This document shows positions 34,526 through 42,737 of a stretch of 64,000 nucleotides of DNA, one piece after another (position 1 is the stretch's first letter; every line of letters starts with the position of its first letter). Source of the stretch: an uncultured Acidobacteriia bacterium. Its GTDB lineage: Bacteria > Acidobacteriota > Terriglobia > Bryobacterales > Bryobacteraceae. The stretch is taken from NCBI GenBank assembly GCA_903909435.1, contig CAIVVT010000241.1, forward strand, positions 1-64,000, in the 5' to 3' direction. The notes beneath the pieces are model-generated. The model ran no database searches. It had not been told where the DNA came from and worked only from the letters and a program-made list of their open reading frames with translations. Both the position numbers and the translations under genes were made by a program.

Positions 34526-35278
34526 ATGAATGGCAATTACTTCGCCGTGTTGACTGGCGATATCATCCAGTCCAGCCTGCTGCCACCCATTCAACTCGAG
34601 TCGGTTCGCTCCACCTTGATCAGCTCGATCAACGCGGTCAGACGCTGGAAGCGAGGGATGGTCCAAGGGAAGCCGGAGTTTTTTCGGGGGGATGCGTGGC
34701 AGTTGCTGCTGACCGATCCCGCCATGGCCCTGCGCGTCGCCATCCATCTGCGGGCCTGCCTCCTGGCGGGGGGACTGGCCGATACCCGGATCGCCATCGG
34801 GTTGGGTGAAGTCCAGGAGATTTCCCATGAGCGGGTCTCACTATCTACCGGGCAGGCCTTTGTTCTTTCCGGTAGAGCTTTGGACAGGATGACCCGCTAT
34901 TCGAACCTGACCATCGAAGTCCCGCAGTCGGCCGGACCACTATCGGCATGGCTGCCGGTTGCCGGTCATCTTTGCGATTCGCTGATCGGCCAGTGGACCA
35001 CGCGGCAGGCCCAACTCGTGCGCAGCGCCCTCAATCCGAACGAACCGGATACTGAGAAGATCGGCCAATCGTTGCGGCCCGCCGTCTCCAAGCAGGCTGT
35101 GGCCAAGGGACTCAGCGGTGCAAATTGGTACGTCCTGCGGGAAGCTGTTCGGCTATTCGAAGAGACATCCTGGGGGATAATCCTCAATTCAGGTGCCCAG
35201 ACAACCGAAAAGGGTTGTCTGCTGCCAGACAACCGAAAAGGGTTGTCTGAGCGACGTCAATCGAAAATGGGCGTCTAA
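34526..35278 (+). CDS. SatD-like protein
   Basis: 250 aa from the ATG at 34526 (GGAG 9 nt upstream; the preceding in-frame GTG at 34523 is an alternative). The pattern YFAVLTGDIIQSS ... LISSINAVRRW ... PEFFRGDAWQLLL ... ALRVAIHLRACLL ... TRIAIGLGEV is that of the SatD family, named from a streptococcal acid-adaptation operon. The fold resembles a nucleotide-cyclase-like ferredoxin core followed by a small helical or HTH part (residues 150-225). No biochemical function is established. The last 25 codons run through two tandem hairpin repeats, so the C-terminal tail is repeat-derived and may not be functional. It lies 5 bp before the DUF3307 gene, so coupling is expected. Confidence 0.7.
   Translation: MNGNYFAVLTGDIIQSSLLPPIQLESVRSTLISSINAVRRWKRGMVQGKPEFFRGDAWQLLLTDPAMALRVAIHLRACLLAGGLADTRIAIGLGEVQEISHERVSLSTGQAFVLSGRALDRMTRYSNLTIEVPQSAGPLSAWLPVAGHLCDSLIGQWTTRQAQLVRSALNPNEPDTEKIGQSLRPAVSKQAVAKGLSGANWYVLREAVRLFEETSWGIILNSGAQTTEKGCLLPDNRKGLSERRQSKMGV
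35198..35249. repeat. Two tandem 24-nt hairpin repeats
   Basis: CAGACAACC-GAAAAG-GGTTGTCTG occurs twice with identical sequence (35198-35221 and 35226-35249), a 28-nt period, each a perfect 9-bp stem with a GAAAAG loop. They lie inside the 3' end of the SatD-like gene, just before the DUF3307 gene. The arm CCAGACAACC also occurs in the 86-108 hairpin. Confidence 0.75.
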
Positions 35279-35283
35279 GTACA

Positions 35284-36012
35284 ATGGCCCCGACCTTCGC
35301 CGCGATCCTCGCCGCCCATCTCCTCGGCTACGTCATTTTCCGGGCGGACTGGGCGATCAAGCGGCAAAGACGCGCCTGGGCGCTCGTTCTGCACGCCGTT
35401 ATCGTCACGTCGATCTCGTACCTGTTGCTAGGCGCTTTTCACTGGCAAATCCTACTCGTTGTCTTCGCGACGCATATGAGTATGGGCGCAATCAGGGTGC
35501 GATTCCGTGCGGATTCCCTAACCTTGTGGTCAATCGACCAGTCGGTACATCTCGGCGTACTGACAGCGCTGGCGTGCGGCTTCCCAGATGCGGCCAATGG
35601 CGGGTGGTGGATCGCCAGCGCGAGCTCCGAGGTGTCGCATTGGTACTTCGCCGCCCTCACCCTGGTCTCGGGCCTCATCCTTTGCATTCCGATCGGAGGC
35701 AATCTGATTGCCCTGCTTGTCAATCGCTTCGCAGACGAGCTGCAGGACAATGGCATCGCCGGCCTGAAGCAGGGCGGCAAGTACATTGGCTGGCTGGAGC
35801 GCTTCCTGGTCTTGCTGCTGTTGCTGATGGGTCAACCTAACGGGATCGGTTTCCTGATCGCCGCAAAGTCCATCCTGCGATTTGGTGAGATCAAGGATCC
35901 CAGCCAGCGCAGGGTTGCCGAGTACATTATCATCGGCACGTTTCTTAGTTTCGGATGGGCGTTGACAGTCTCCGTGTTCACGCAAAGAGCCCTTAAGTAC
36001 TGGCTCCCATAG
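35284..36012 (+). CDS. DUF3307 domain membrane protein
   Basis: 242 aa, mainly hydrophobic. Residues 1-120 form the DUF3307 domain, recognised from LAAHLLGYVIFRADWAIKRQ (family form H-L-x-G-D-F-x-x-Q-x-D-x-x-x-K). The later 'WSIDQSVHLGVLTAL' repeats the charged H near a helix start. About seven TM helices are predicted, including LVLHAVIVTSISYLLLGAF, YIGWLERFLVLLLLL and YIIIGTFLSFGWALTVSVF. No signal peptide. DUF3307 has no known activity. It often sits next to SatD-like genes, as here (5 bp apart), which points to a joint membrane-associated system. This last point comes from recollection of gene neighbourhoods, not from this sequence. Confidence 0.75.
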   Translation: MAPTFAAILAAHLLGYVIFRADWAIKRQRRAWALVLHAVIVTSISYLLLGAFHWQILLVVFATHMSMGAIRVRFRADSLTLWSIDQSVHLGVLTALACGFPDAANGGWWIASASSEVSHWYFAALTLVSGLILCIPIGGNLIALLVNRFADELQDNGIAGLKQGGKYIGWLERFLVLLLLLMGQPNGIGFLIAAKSILRFGEIKDPSQRRVAEYIIIGTFLSFGWALTVSVFTQRALKYWLP

Positions 36013-36052
36013 CGTGAATCGAAGCTGCCTGCGCGCGCATGTCGCGGCTATC

Positions 36053-37867
36053 TCAACGGCTCAGGATTTGGACCTCCAGCGGACCCAAAGTCACTCGAAT
36101 GGTGCGCAGTGGACCGGAGCCTGTTGTCCCATTGGATTCCTGTACCGAAACAGAACCGGCGGGCTTGTCCTGTACCGGGCCAGGCCCTTGAAGAGCCGAT
36201 TTGTTGCTGTATAAAACCCGATACTGATCGGCCGCCTGATTGAGCGAGATGTCAACGATCACGTCGAACGATCGGGTCTCCGAGGGGCTGCAATTCGCGG
36301 CCACGACAACTTCCTGATCCATCAGAATCCTCGAAAATGCCAGAATACCCTGCGGAAATGAGGAGATTCCGAAGTGCCGTCCATCACCCGAAATGGGCCG
36401 GAAATAGAATCGCCCATAGCGCAGCGCTGGCGTGCTGGCGCGGGCCTCGGATATGCGGCTGATTTGCTGGTAGTAGAAGCTGTCCTGCTGAAACCCCGGG
36501 CTGCCCCAGAGGGCCTCGCGGACCGCGGGATCGCTGCCACTTCCGTGGAGTCCTTGTTCCGTCCCGTAATACAGGCAGGGGATCCCCGGAAGACCGCACA
36601 GGCAAGCCAGTCCGAGCGTCACCTGATCGTCGAATTGGTGTTCGTTGCCCGGCTGGGCGAAGCGAATTCTCTCCTTGACGTCGTGGTTGTCGAGGAACGT
36701 CACGAAGAAGCGGGTGGCGTCTCCATGAGAACTGAGCACGCCGGCCTCGATGCTCTTCCGCAACACATACATGCCTACCAGATCGGAAGGCGCGGAGAAA
36801 CCTTTGACCACGGGCTTCAGGTTGAAGAACAGCGGATAGTCCAGCGCGGCGTCCACGCCCACCATGTCCCCCTGGTCGGTAGTGGTTTTGCCGATGAAGT
36901 TTGCGATCGCGCGTTCGGCGTCGCCCACATACACTTCGCCGAATGTGAAGAAGTTCTTCTTCCCGATGCTCAGCGCGAATTCGCGGATCGAGTTTCCGAA
37001 AAGCTGCGGCAATCCGCCTTTGAGGTAGCGCAGCGTATCGATCCGGAACCCATCAACGTCGAACCTGGCGATGACATACTGGTATGCCCGAATCAGAAAC
37101 TGCTGCAGTTGTGCGTTGTCTGTTCGGAGCTGTTTGAGAGAAGCAAAATCGCCAACCGTATCGTCGGCGCCTCCGGGCAGACCTTGCCTACGATAGAACG
37201 AGTTGTTGTGCAACTCACTCGGCCAAACCAGCGCATCTCCGGGAGGACCGGGAATTGTTGCGATGTCGGGCCAATCCGCACGCGCATTCCCGTTCGCGTC
37301 CCGCCATTGAACCGCACGCGGCGCCTGCCGGAAGTCCGCCTGCGCACCGCCGGACTGTTGACAGTTTTGGTCACCCGGATCGCACATGTAGGCGAACGCA
37401 TTCCCGGTATGGTTCAAGACGATATCCAGGATTACGTACAAGCCCTGCGCGTGCGCGGCATCCACCAGAGACCGCAACTCGTCGTCGGCGCGCTGAGGGT
37501 CCTTGGCGAATCGAGGATCGGCGTGCAGGAAATCGTGTATCCCGTAGCCGTGGTATGTCCCTTCTTCGAAGGGGACATTCTTGAGCACCGGGCTCAGCCA
37601 GATGGCACCCGCGCCCAGTCCCTTGATGTAGGCTAGGCGATCTTGAATCCCGGCGAAGTTTCCACCTTGGAATCCATAGAATCCGGGATCGTCGAACGGT
37701 TGGTGGCGCGGCGGTGCAGTGGAATTGTTGAACCGGTCGACCATCAGGAAATAGATCCATTCATCGCGCCAGTCGATTGGGGAAGGAAATGCTTTGGGCG
37801 TGCCGCCCGTATCCTTCACCTGCCTCAGAATGGAATTGAATTCGGCCGAGAAAAGCGAATCCGGCAT
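36053..37867 (-). CDS. GH13 alpha-amylase family protein
   Basis: 604 aa. Conserved GH13 regions: DIVLNHTGN (region I), DGFRIDTLRY with the nucleophile Asp (II), FTFGEVYVGD with the acid Glu (III) and VTFLDNHDVKER with the transition-state Asp (IV). The N-terminal 'DWRDEWIYFLMVDRFNNS' opening is shared by cyclomaltodextrinase and alpha-amylase-type enzymes, and the C-terminal beta domain (520-604) ends in 'IRVTLGPLEVQIL'. There is no signal peptide, so it is probably cytoplasmic, acting on glycogen, maltodextrins or trehalose-type substrates. AGGAGG stands 6 nt before the ATG at 37867 and directly abuts the ATG at 37873, so 37867 is the better start. Confidence 0.88.
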   Translation of the reverse strand: MPDSLFSAEFNSILRQVKDTGGTPKAFPSPIDWRDEWIYFLMVDRFNNSTAPPRHQPFDDPGFYGFQGGNFAGIQDRLAYIKGLGAGAIWLSPVLKNVPFEEGTYHGYGIHDFLHADPRFAKDPQRADDELRSLVDAAHAQGLYVILDIVLNHTGNAFAYMCDPGDQNCQQSGGAQADFRQAPRAVQWRDANGNARADWPDIATIPGPPGDALVWPSELHNNSFYRRQGLPGGADDTVGDFASLKQLRTDNAQLQQFLIRAYQYVIARFDVDGFRIDTLRYLKGGLPQLFGNSIREFALSIGKKNFFTFGEVYVGDAERAIANFIGKTTTDQGDMVGVDAALDYPLFFNLKPVVKGFSAPSDLVGMYVLRKSIEAGVLSSHGDATRFFVTFLDNHDVKERIRFAQPGNEHQFDDQVTLGLACLCGLPGIPCLYYGTEQGLHGSGSDPAVREALWGSPGFQQDSFYYQQISRISEARASTPALRYGRFYFRPISGDGRHFGISSFPQGILAFSRILMDQEVVVAANCSPSETRSFDVIVDISLNQAADQYRVLYSNKSALQGPGPVQDKPAGSVSVQESNGTTGSGPLRTIRVTLGPLEVQILSR

Positions 37868-37873
37868 ACGCAT

Positions 37874-37879
37874 CCTCCT
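37874..37879 (-). promoter_or_regulatory. AGGAGG Shine-Dalgarno deciding the GH13 start
   Basis: Perfect AGGAGG. It touches the first in-frame ATG (37873) with no spacer, but is ideally spaced at 6 nt from the second (37867). Confidence 0.65.
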
Positions 37880-38003
37880 ACGGGCAGTCTTCTGATCAAC
37901 GCTCGGCTTGTTGCCGAAAAGCAGAAAGCCGGCAGCGTGGTCTGCAACTCGACGGGGAGGACGCGCTTATCGCTCACCTGGGCGCGTCGGCTTGGATCAG
38001 GCG

Positions 38004-38531
38004 TCACTTTTTTCCATGGTCCGATACCTGAAGTTGGTTGTCCACAGAGAACACACCCGAGACGCCATTCGCCTTCAAGCCGGCGAGATTCTTGTCGGTC
38101 TCGTTATCCGCAACTCCAACAAGCGTAACTTTCCCGCCCGATACGATGATGTGGATCGACGGGACCGCCGACAGCGCATAGCGGTCCAGTGGAGGCCGCC
38201 CGTAGATCGCCCGGTAAGTTGCTCTGCGGATGCGGTCGTCCATCGGCGACGGTGGCAACACGGCGATCTCGTTGATCACCTTCTCAACGCCTTCAATCCC
38301 CTTCACGACATTCTCCGCGTCGCTCTTCAGCGTCGGCCGGGTGACCTGCCCGCGAAGGGTGACGCTGTAGCCGTTCACCTCGAAGCTGAGATTATCGAAC
38401 ACGCCGTAATACGGCAGCATGACGAGTTCGTGACGAACTTCACGAATCAGGTTATTCCTGGTCTTGTCGCTTTGCGCGGACGTGACAGTAGCCATGGTAG
38501 TCGCGGCCAAAAGCAAGGCAGTGAATCGCAT
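38004..38531 (-). CDS. Exported protein with two BON domains
   Basis: 175 aa. A cleavable signal peptide (MRFTALLLAATTMATVTSAQ) is followed by two BON domains: residues about 28-95 (LIREVRHEL ... 'VNGYSVTLRGQVTRP' ... VVKGIEGVEKVINEIAVLP) and 98-170 (RIRRATYRAIYG ... 'IHIIVSGGKVTLVGVADNE'). BON domains of the OsmY type bind phospholipid surfaces and are linked to osmotic or envelope stress. AGAGGAG precedes the ATG. It is divergent from the six-hairpin glycosidase-like gene, with about 220 bp shared. Confidence 0.85.
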   Translation of the reverse strand: MRFTALLLAATTMATVTSAQSDKTRNNLIREVRHELVMLPYYGVFDNLSFEVNGYSVTLRGQVTRPTLKSDAENVVKGIEGVEKVINEIAVLPPSPMDDRIRRATYRAIYGRPPLDRYALSAVPSIHIIVSGGKVTLVGVADNETDKNLAGLKANGVSGVFSVDNQLQVSDHGKK

Positions 38532-38754
38532 GTCAGGCTCCTCTATCTGTTCTCAGTATTCAACGAAAATCGCTTGAATTGAAGGGGGCATTCACCGGTC
38601 AAATTCATTTTTGCATCCTGTTCCGTGCCCACGCCCAGCGTGAATTGGGGACGGTACCAGCACTTGATAGAACGCCGTGGCGACCAATCGCGGGCCGTGC
38701 GGTGTATGCTCGAACGGAGCCGGATTCCCGGAAGGACGGTCCGCTCTCGCGCTT

Positions 38755-40917
38755 ATGAATTCTTCGATTTCCCGCCGCCACCTCCTCGAAACCGCAGGCG
38801 CACTCGTAGCACCCATCGAACTGGCCGCCGAGCCTGAGAAGGCCCCTCCGGCCAAAGCCTCAGAACCACGACAAACTGCAGCCGTCGATTTCCGCTACTC
38901 CCCTTTGCAGTGGCAAACTGCCTACTGCTTCCCTGACGACCCACATAAGAGCCTGGTCGATCAAAGCGGACGCCTGCTCTACGGCAACCCGGGGAGGCGC
39001 GCGCCGGAATTCTATCCGACCATCGTGCAGTTCTCGCTGCTCGGTGTGGGTGAAGCCCATATAGTGCGCCAAGAACTCGAAGCCCCCGGCGTTCCGATCG
39101 TTCACACGCTTGCCGAGCGCGCGAAAACACGCTTCGAGTTGATCTCGTTCGCCACCAACCGGGCCGGCGAAGGTCGTGTCGATAACCTGCTCATGCGAGT
39201 CGCCGCAACCGGCAAGCGTGCTGAGCGTGCCGTACCCGTCGTGTCTCTGCGCACGCGTGAAACGTTGAGGTCGCAGGGCCGAACGGTCATCCTCGACAGC
39301 GGCGGCAAGACTCAGTTGTTCGTCTGCAGCCATGATCTGCGTCTCGCCGATTGGGGGTCCTCTTATCAGGTCTCCTTACCCGCCGTGGAGTTGCCCGCCG
39401 AAATCCTATTCCGCTTCCCGCAGCAGTCGCAGACGGTTGAAGCCGCGAACGGCGGGGCGTTGCTCGACGAGGCGCGCGCCTATTGGAGAGACTGGCGTCC
39501 GTTTGGCGGCGGTGTGGAGTGGGAACTTCCCCACCCTTACGCGGACTTCCTCACGGCCTGCGCCCGCAACATCCTCCAGGCTCGCGAAGTGCGCGACGGC
39601 CATTTGACGTTCCAGGTCGGGCCAACCTGCTATCGCGGTCTGTGGGTCGTCGATGGGCACTTCATCCTGGAGGCGGCACGCTATCTCGGCTACGACAAAG
39701 CCGCCCGCGAGGGGCTGCACACCACCTGGACCTATCAGCGCAGCGATGGCGCGCTCGATGCCGGTGGCGGCTCGGAACACTACAAGGACGCCGCCATCGC
39801 GATGTTCTCCACGGTGAGGCAAGCCGAACTCTCGGGCGAGTGGGGCGACTACCGCGAATTGAAGCCGAACATCGCCCGCGCGGCCGCCTTCCTTGAGGCG
39901 ATGCGCGACAAAGGGCGCTCCGAAGGCTCGCCTGCGGGCCGCTATGGCCTGCTCGCACTCGGGTTTTCCGATGGAGGTTGCACCAAGGGCAACGAGTTTA
40001 CTAACCCGCTCTGGTCGCTCGCCGGTTTGCGGGCTGCCACGCAGGCCGACGGCGGGCCGTCGAGCAACGGACTCGAACAGGCCGCCAAGTTCTACACCCA
40101 GTTGCGAACTGCGTTTGAGGCCGCGGCGAAGCAGGAGATGGTTCATCACCCAGCCGGTTTCGAATTCCTCCCGATGGTGATGAAAGACGATCCGGCCTGG
40201 CAGCGCGGCGAGTGGGAGCGGCCGCGTCTGCAATCCGCGCAGTGGGCGCTCGCGCACGCCATCTATCCCGGCCTGGTCTTCAGCCGGAACCACCCCGCGG
40301 TGCGCGGCCACAACGCGCTGATGCAGTGGTGCACGCAGGAGGACGTTCCCGCCGAAACCGGCTGGCTACCCCACGGCGGCCTGTGGACCTACAACGCATT
40401 GTTCGCCGCTCACGCCTACCTTTGGTCCGGTGAGCACGAATGGGCGCGCCGCACCTTCCACGGCTTCCTCAACCATGCTTCACCGCTTTACTGCTGGCGT
40501 GAGGAACAGCCCTTACGCGGGTCCAACGTAGCGGGCTACGTCGGCGATATGCCCCACAATTGGGCCAGCGCCGAATGTGTCCTGTACCTGCGCCACATGC
40601 TGGCGCTCGAAGACGGTCCGTCCCTGCGGTTGCTGGAAGGCATCGGCGCGCACGAACTCGCCTCGCGTCAGCTCTTCGGCGTAAAACAAACGCCTACCCG
40701 CTTCGGGCGGCTCAACCTGGAACTCGCGCCGCAAGGTTCTGGCTGGCGCCTCAGATATGAACGCGGCGCTGGGCCGGCGCCCAAGTCGGTTCGAGTACCG
40801 GCGGTACTCGCGGGGCTGAGGCTCAAGTCGGTCCAGCGTGCGGCCGCGAAGGCCGGGGCGACCAGTATCGAGATCGAGCCAGGGGCTGCAACCTGGACAG
40901 CGGAGTGGGGCGCGTAA
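38755..40917 (+). CDS. Tat-exported six-hairpin glycosidase-like protein
   Basis: 720 aa from the ATG at 38755, which directly precedes a Tat signal (SRRHLLETAGALVAPIELA). The N-terminal 270 residues are beta-rich. From residue about 290 the chain looks like an (alpha/alpha)6 toroid ('GPTCYRGLWVVDGHFILEAA', 'LHTTWTYQRSDGALDAGGGS', WSLAGLRAA), the fold of GH15/65/78/127-type enzymes. The Trp/Asp motif GLWVVDGHF and the glutamate stretch VPAETGWLPHGG may hold active-site residues. The specific GH family is not recognised; rhamnosidase or a related debranching role is only a guess. It converges on the DUF5597/GH35-like gene. Confidence 0.7.
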   Translation: MNSSISRRHLLETAGALVAPIELAAEPEKAPPAKASEPRQTAAVDFRYSPLQWQTAYCFPDDPHKSLVDQSGRLLYGNPGRRAPEFYPTIVQFSLLGVGEAHIVRQELEAPGVPIVHTLAERAKTRFELISFATNRAGEGRVDNLLMRVAATGKRAERAVPVVSLRTRETLRSQGRTVILDSGGKTQLFVCSHDLRLADWGSSYQVSLPAVELPAEILFRFPQQSQTVEAANGGALLDEARAYWRDWRPFGGGVEWELPHPYADFLTACARNILQAREVRDGHLTFQVGPTCYRGLWVVDGHFILEAARYLGYDKAAREGLHTTWTYQRSDGALDAGGGSEHYKDAAIAMFSTVRQAELSGEWGDYRELKPNIARAAAFLEAMRDKGRSEGSPAGRYGLLALGFSDGGCTKGNEFTNPLWSLAGLRAATQADGGPSSNGLEQAAKFYTQLRTAFEAAAKQEMVHHPAGFEFLPMVMKDDPAWQRGEWERPRLQSAQWALAHAIYPGLVFSRNHPAVRGHNALMQWCTQEDVPAETGWLPHGGLWTYNALFAAHAYLWSGEHEWARRTFHGFLNHASPLYCWREEQPLRGSNVAGYVGDMPHNWASAECVLYLRHMLALEDGPSLRLLEGIGAHELASRQLFGVKQTPTRFGRLNLELAPQGSGWRLRYERGAGPAPKSVRVPAVLAGLRLKSVQRAAAKAGATSIEIEPGAATWTAEWGA

Positions 40918-40928
40918 GAGCAGTCGCC

Positions 40929-42560
40929 TCAATACGTCGCTACAGACACTCGTAGGACCTGTGGCGTGGCGGCGAAGTTCAGCCCCCAGTCGGTCTGATC
41001 GCCGTTCCAGATGCGGCTGGTACGGAAAGCTCCATTTTCGTACTTACCCTCCTCCACTTTGAGGAACAGGCGCTGTTTGCCCGACCCCTGATCGGTGGGT
41101 TCGAAATCGACTCGTACGTGGAAGCCCGCAACCAGGAATTGGTTGGCCGCCAGTTGCGCGATCAGCACCCGTCCATTCGTTTCGGGATTGCCCTTCGCCT
41201 CGGAGTTGCCGAAGCCCGGCAGGCCGTAGGACACCTTTGCCTTCCAGTCCCCGCAATCGAACGTCTGCGTGGGCTTGCCCTTCTCTTCCACCGCCGCTTG
41301 GAGTTTGCCCTCGAAACTCAGCTTCGCGATTTCGCGCTGCATGGGGGCGACGAGTTCGTAGTTCAGCGCGAACGGCGCGAGCCAGTCGTCGTTCGGTTTG
41401 GGAGTTCCGGGAAACCCCGACAGAGCAGTGGTGTAGTCGATGCCGAACGGCGCAAAGCCGATTGCCTGGTGTCCCAATGCGGCGAAGAAGTACCTGGGGA
41501 ACGGCCCGAAACTGCCAGTTTCGGGCACGAAAAGTGCGTTGTCCGCACGGTGATAGTGGTCTAGCACCGCCAGGAACTTGTCCGTTTCGCCCATATAGAC
41601 GTCGGGTGCCAGGATGTCGATGGCCGGCGCCGCTGCCTTGTAGACATCCAGCACGTTGTCAGTCGGCCCGCCGCTCTCGTAGCTTGGGGGCCGGCTCGGC
41701 TTCAGAGGGTCGCGCAACGCCGCATTCACATACAGCGGCAAGGGATATGCGGCCTTGCCCGCCGCACCGACTTTGCCGATGTACTCGGCCACCGACCACG
41801 CGTGGAAGAACTCGTCGGCGTCCGCCCCGAAGACCTGCGGCCAGGTGCCGGATTGCTTGTGCAACTTCGCCAGCAGTTTCTCGGGTACCGGTCCCTCGAA
41901 AAGCTTCTGAGCGGCTGGCGAGTAGTCGCGGATGCCGCCCCACATGCCAGGCTCATTCTCCACCTGCACCAAGATGACGGTCCGCTGCGGATCCGCCGCT
42001 TTCAGGTGGCGCATCAGCGCCGTGAAGGCCGCGATGTCCGCTTGCAGCGTGGCTTCGGCATGCGGCGAAGGCGAGTCGATGGCGCGCCCGTTCGCCCCGA
42101 TGACGTGCGGGTAAACGCCGGGTTTTAGCTTCATCCACTCGGGCTGGTAGTGGCCGCTGCCGTTCTTCCACGTACCGAACCAGAGCAGCACCAGCCGCAC
42201 GCGATGCTCGCGTGCCTGTTGCAGCAGCGTGTCCACCAGGGAGTTGTCGAAGCGGCCCTGCTGCGGCTCGAACTGCTCCCAATACACGGGGATTTCGACC
42301 GTGTTCACGTGGAGCGCTTCCATCGCTGGCCACACCTTCGGGAGCAGCGCGGGCCACGCGCTGGAGTTGTTCTCCTGTGCCCCGAGAATCAGGTACGGCG
42401 CGCCATCCACCAGTAGAGCGTACCGCCCGTCTTTTTCAACCAGGCGGGGCAAAGGCCGTTCGCCGGATTGTGCGGCTGGCGCAGCCCACAAACCGAACGC
42501 CGAGAACACAGCGAAAAACGTCGCCGCGCGGATGGAACTCTTGAATGGAAAACATGTCAT
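40929..42560 (-). CDS. GH35-like beta-galactosidase with DUF5597 domain
   Basis: 543 aa. A signal peptide (IRAATFFAVFSAFGLWAAPAAQ) leads into a TIM barrel that opens 'YALLVDGAPYLILGAQENNS' and continues TVEIPVYWEQFEPQQGRFD. The acid/base Glu is in ILVQVENEPGMWG and the nucleophile Glu in LFVPETGSFG. Residues about 390-540 are the DUF5597 beta-sandwich ('RVLIAQLAANQFLVAGFHVR'). Such enzymes remove beta-galactosyl residues from plant oligosaccharides and are periplasmic. It lies downstream of GAPDH but is separated from it by a terminator, so it is probably expressed independently. Confidence 0.87.
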   Translation of the reverse strand: MTCFPFKSSIRAATFFAVFSAFGLWAAPAAQSGERPLPRLVEKDGRYALLVDGAPYLILGAQENNSSAWPALLPKVWPAMEALHVNTVEIPVYWEQFEPQQGRFDNSLVDTLLQQAREHRVRLVLLWFGTWKNGSGHYQPEWMKLKPGVYPHVIGANGRAIDSPSPHAEATLQADIAAFTALMRHLKAADPQRTVILVQVENEPGMWGGIRDYSPAAQKLFEGPVPEKLLAKLHKQSGTWPQVFGADADEFFHAWSVAEYIGKVGAAGKAAYPLPLYVNAALRDPLKPSRPPSYESGGPTDNVLDVYKAAAPAIDILAPDVYMGETDKFLAVLDHYHRADNALFVPETGSFGPFPRYFFAALGHQAIGFAPFGIDYTTALSGFPGTPKPNDDWLAPFALNYELVAPMQREIAKLSFEGKLQAAVEEKGKPTQTFDCGDWKAKVSYGLPGFGNSEAKGNPETNGRVLIAQLAANQFLVAGFHVRVDFEPTDQGSGKQRLFLKVEEGKYENGAFRTSRIWNGDQTDWGLNFAATPQVLRVSVATY

Positions 42561-42653
42561 AGAAAGGCCTCAGAAGATACACGGTTACTATACGCCTACA
42601 GGCGGGCCCGCTCCCGGATTCCGGCCCGAGAGGATCGACCATCGCCCAGACAG

Positions 42654-42690
42654 AAAAAGCCCCGGACTCCTTCGCAGGATTCCGGGGCTT
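42654..42690 (-). terminator. Intrinsic terminator of GAPDH
   Basis: Read on the minus strand, AAGCCCCGGA and TCCGGGGCTT form a perfect 10-bp stem with a short inner pairing, followed by TTTTT. It begins 48 bp after the GAPDH stop. Confidence 0.9.
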
Positions 42691-42737
42691 CTGTACTGCG
42701 TCTCTTTTGCCCACCCGGACCGCCGGGCGCTGCGAAA

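Noticed and set aside
35198-35249. Tandem hairpins as a minimal CRISPR array
   Set aside because: There are only two units with a 4-nt gap, no spacer-sized interval, and no cas genes in the window.
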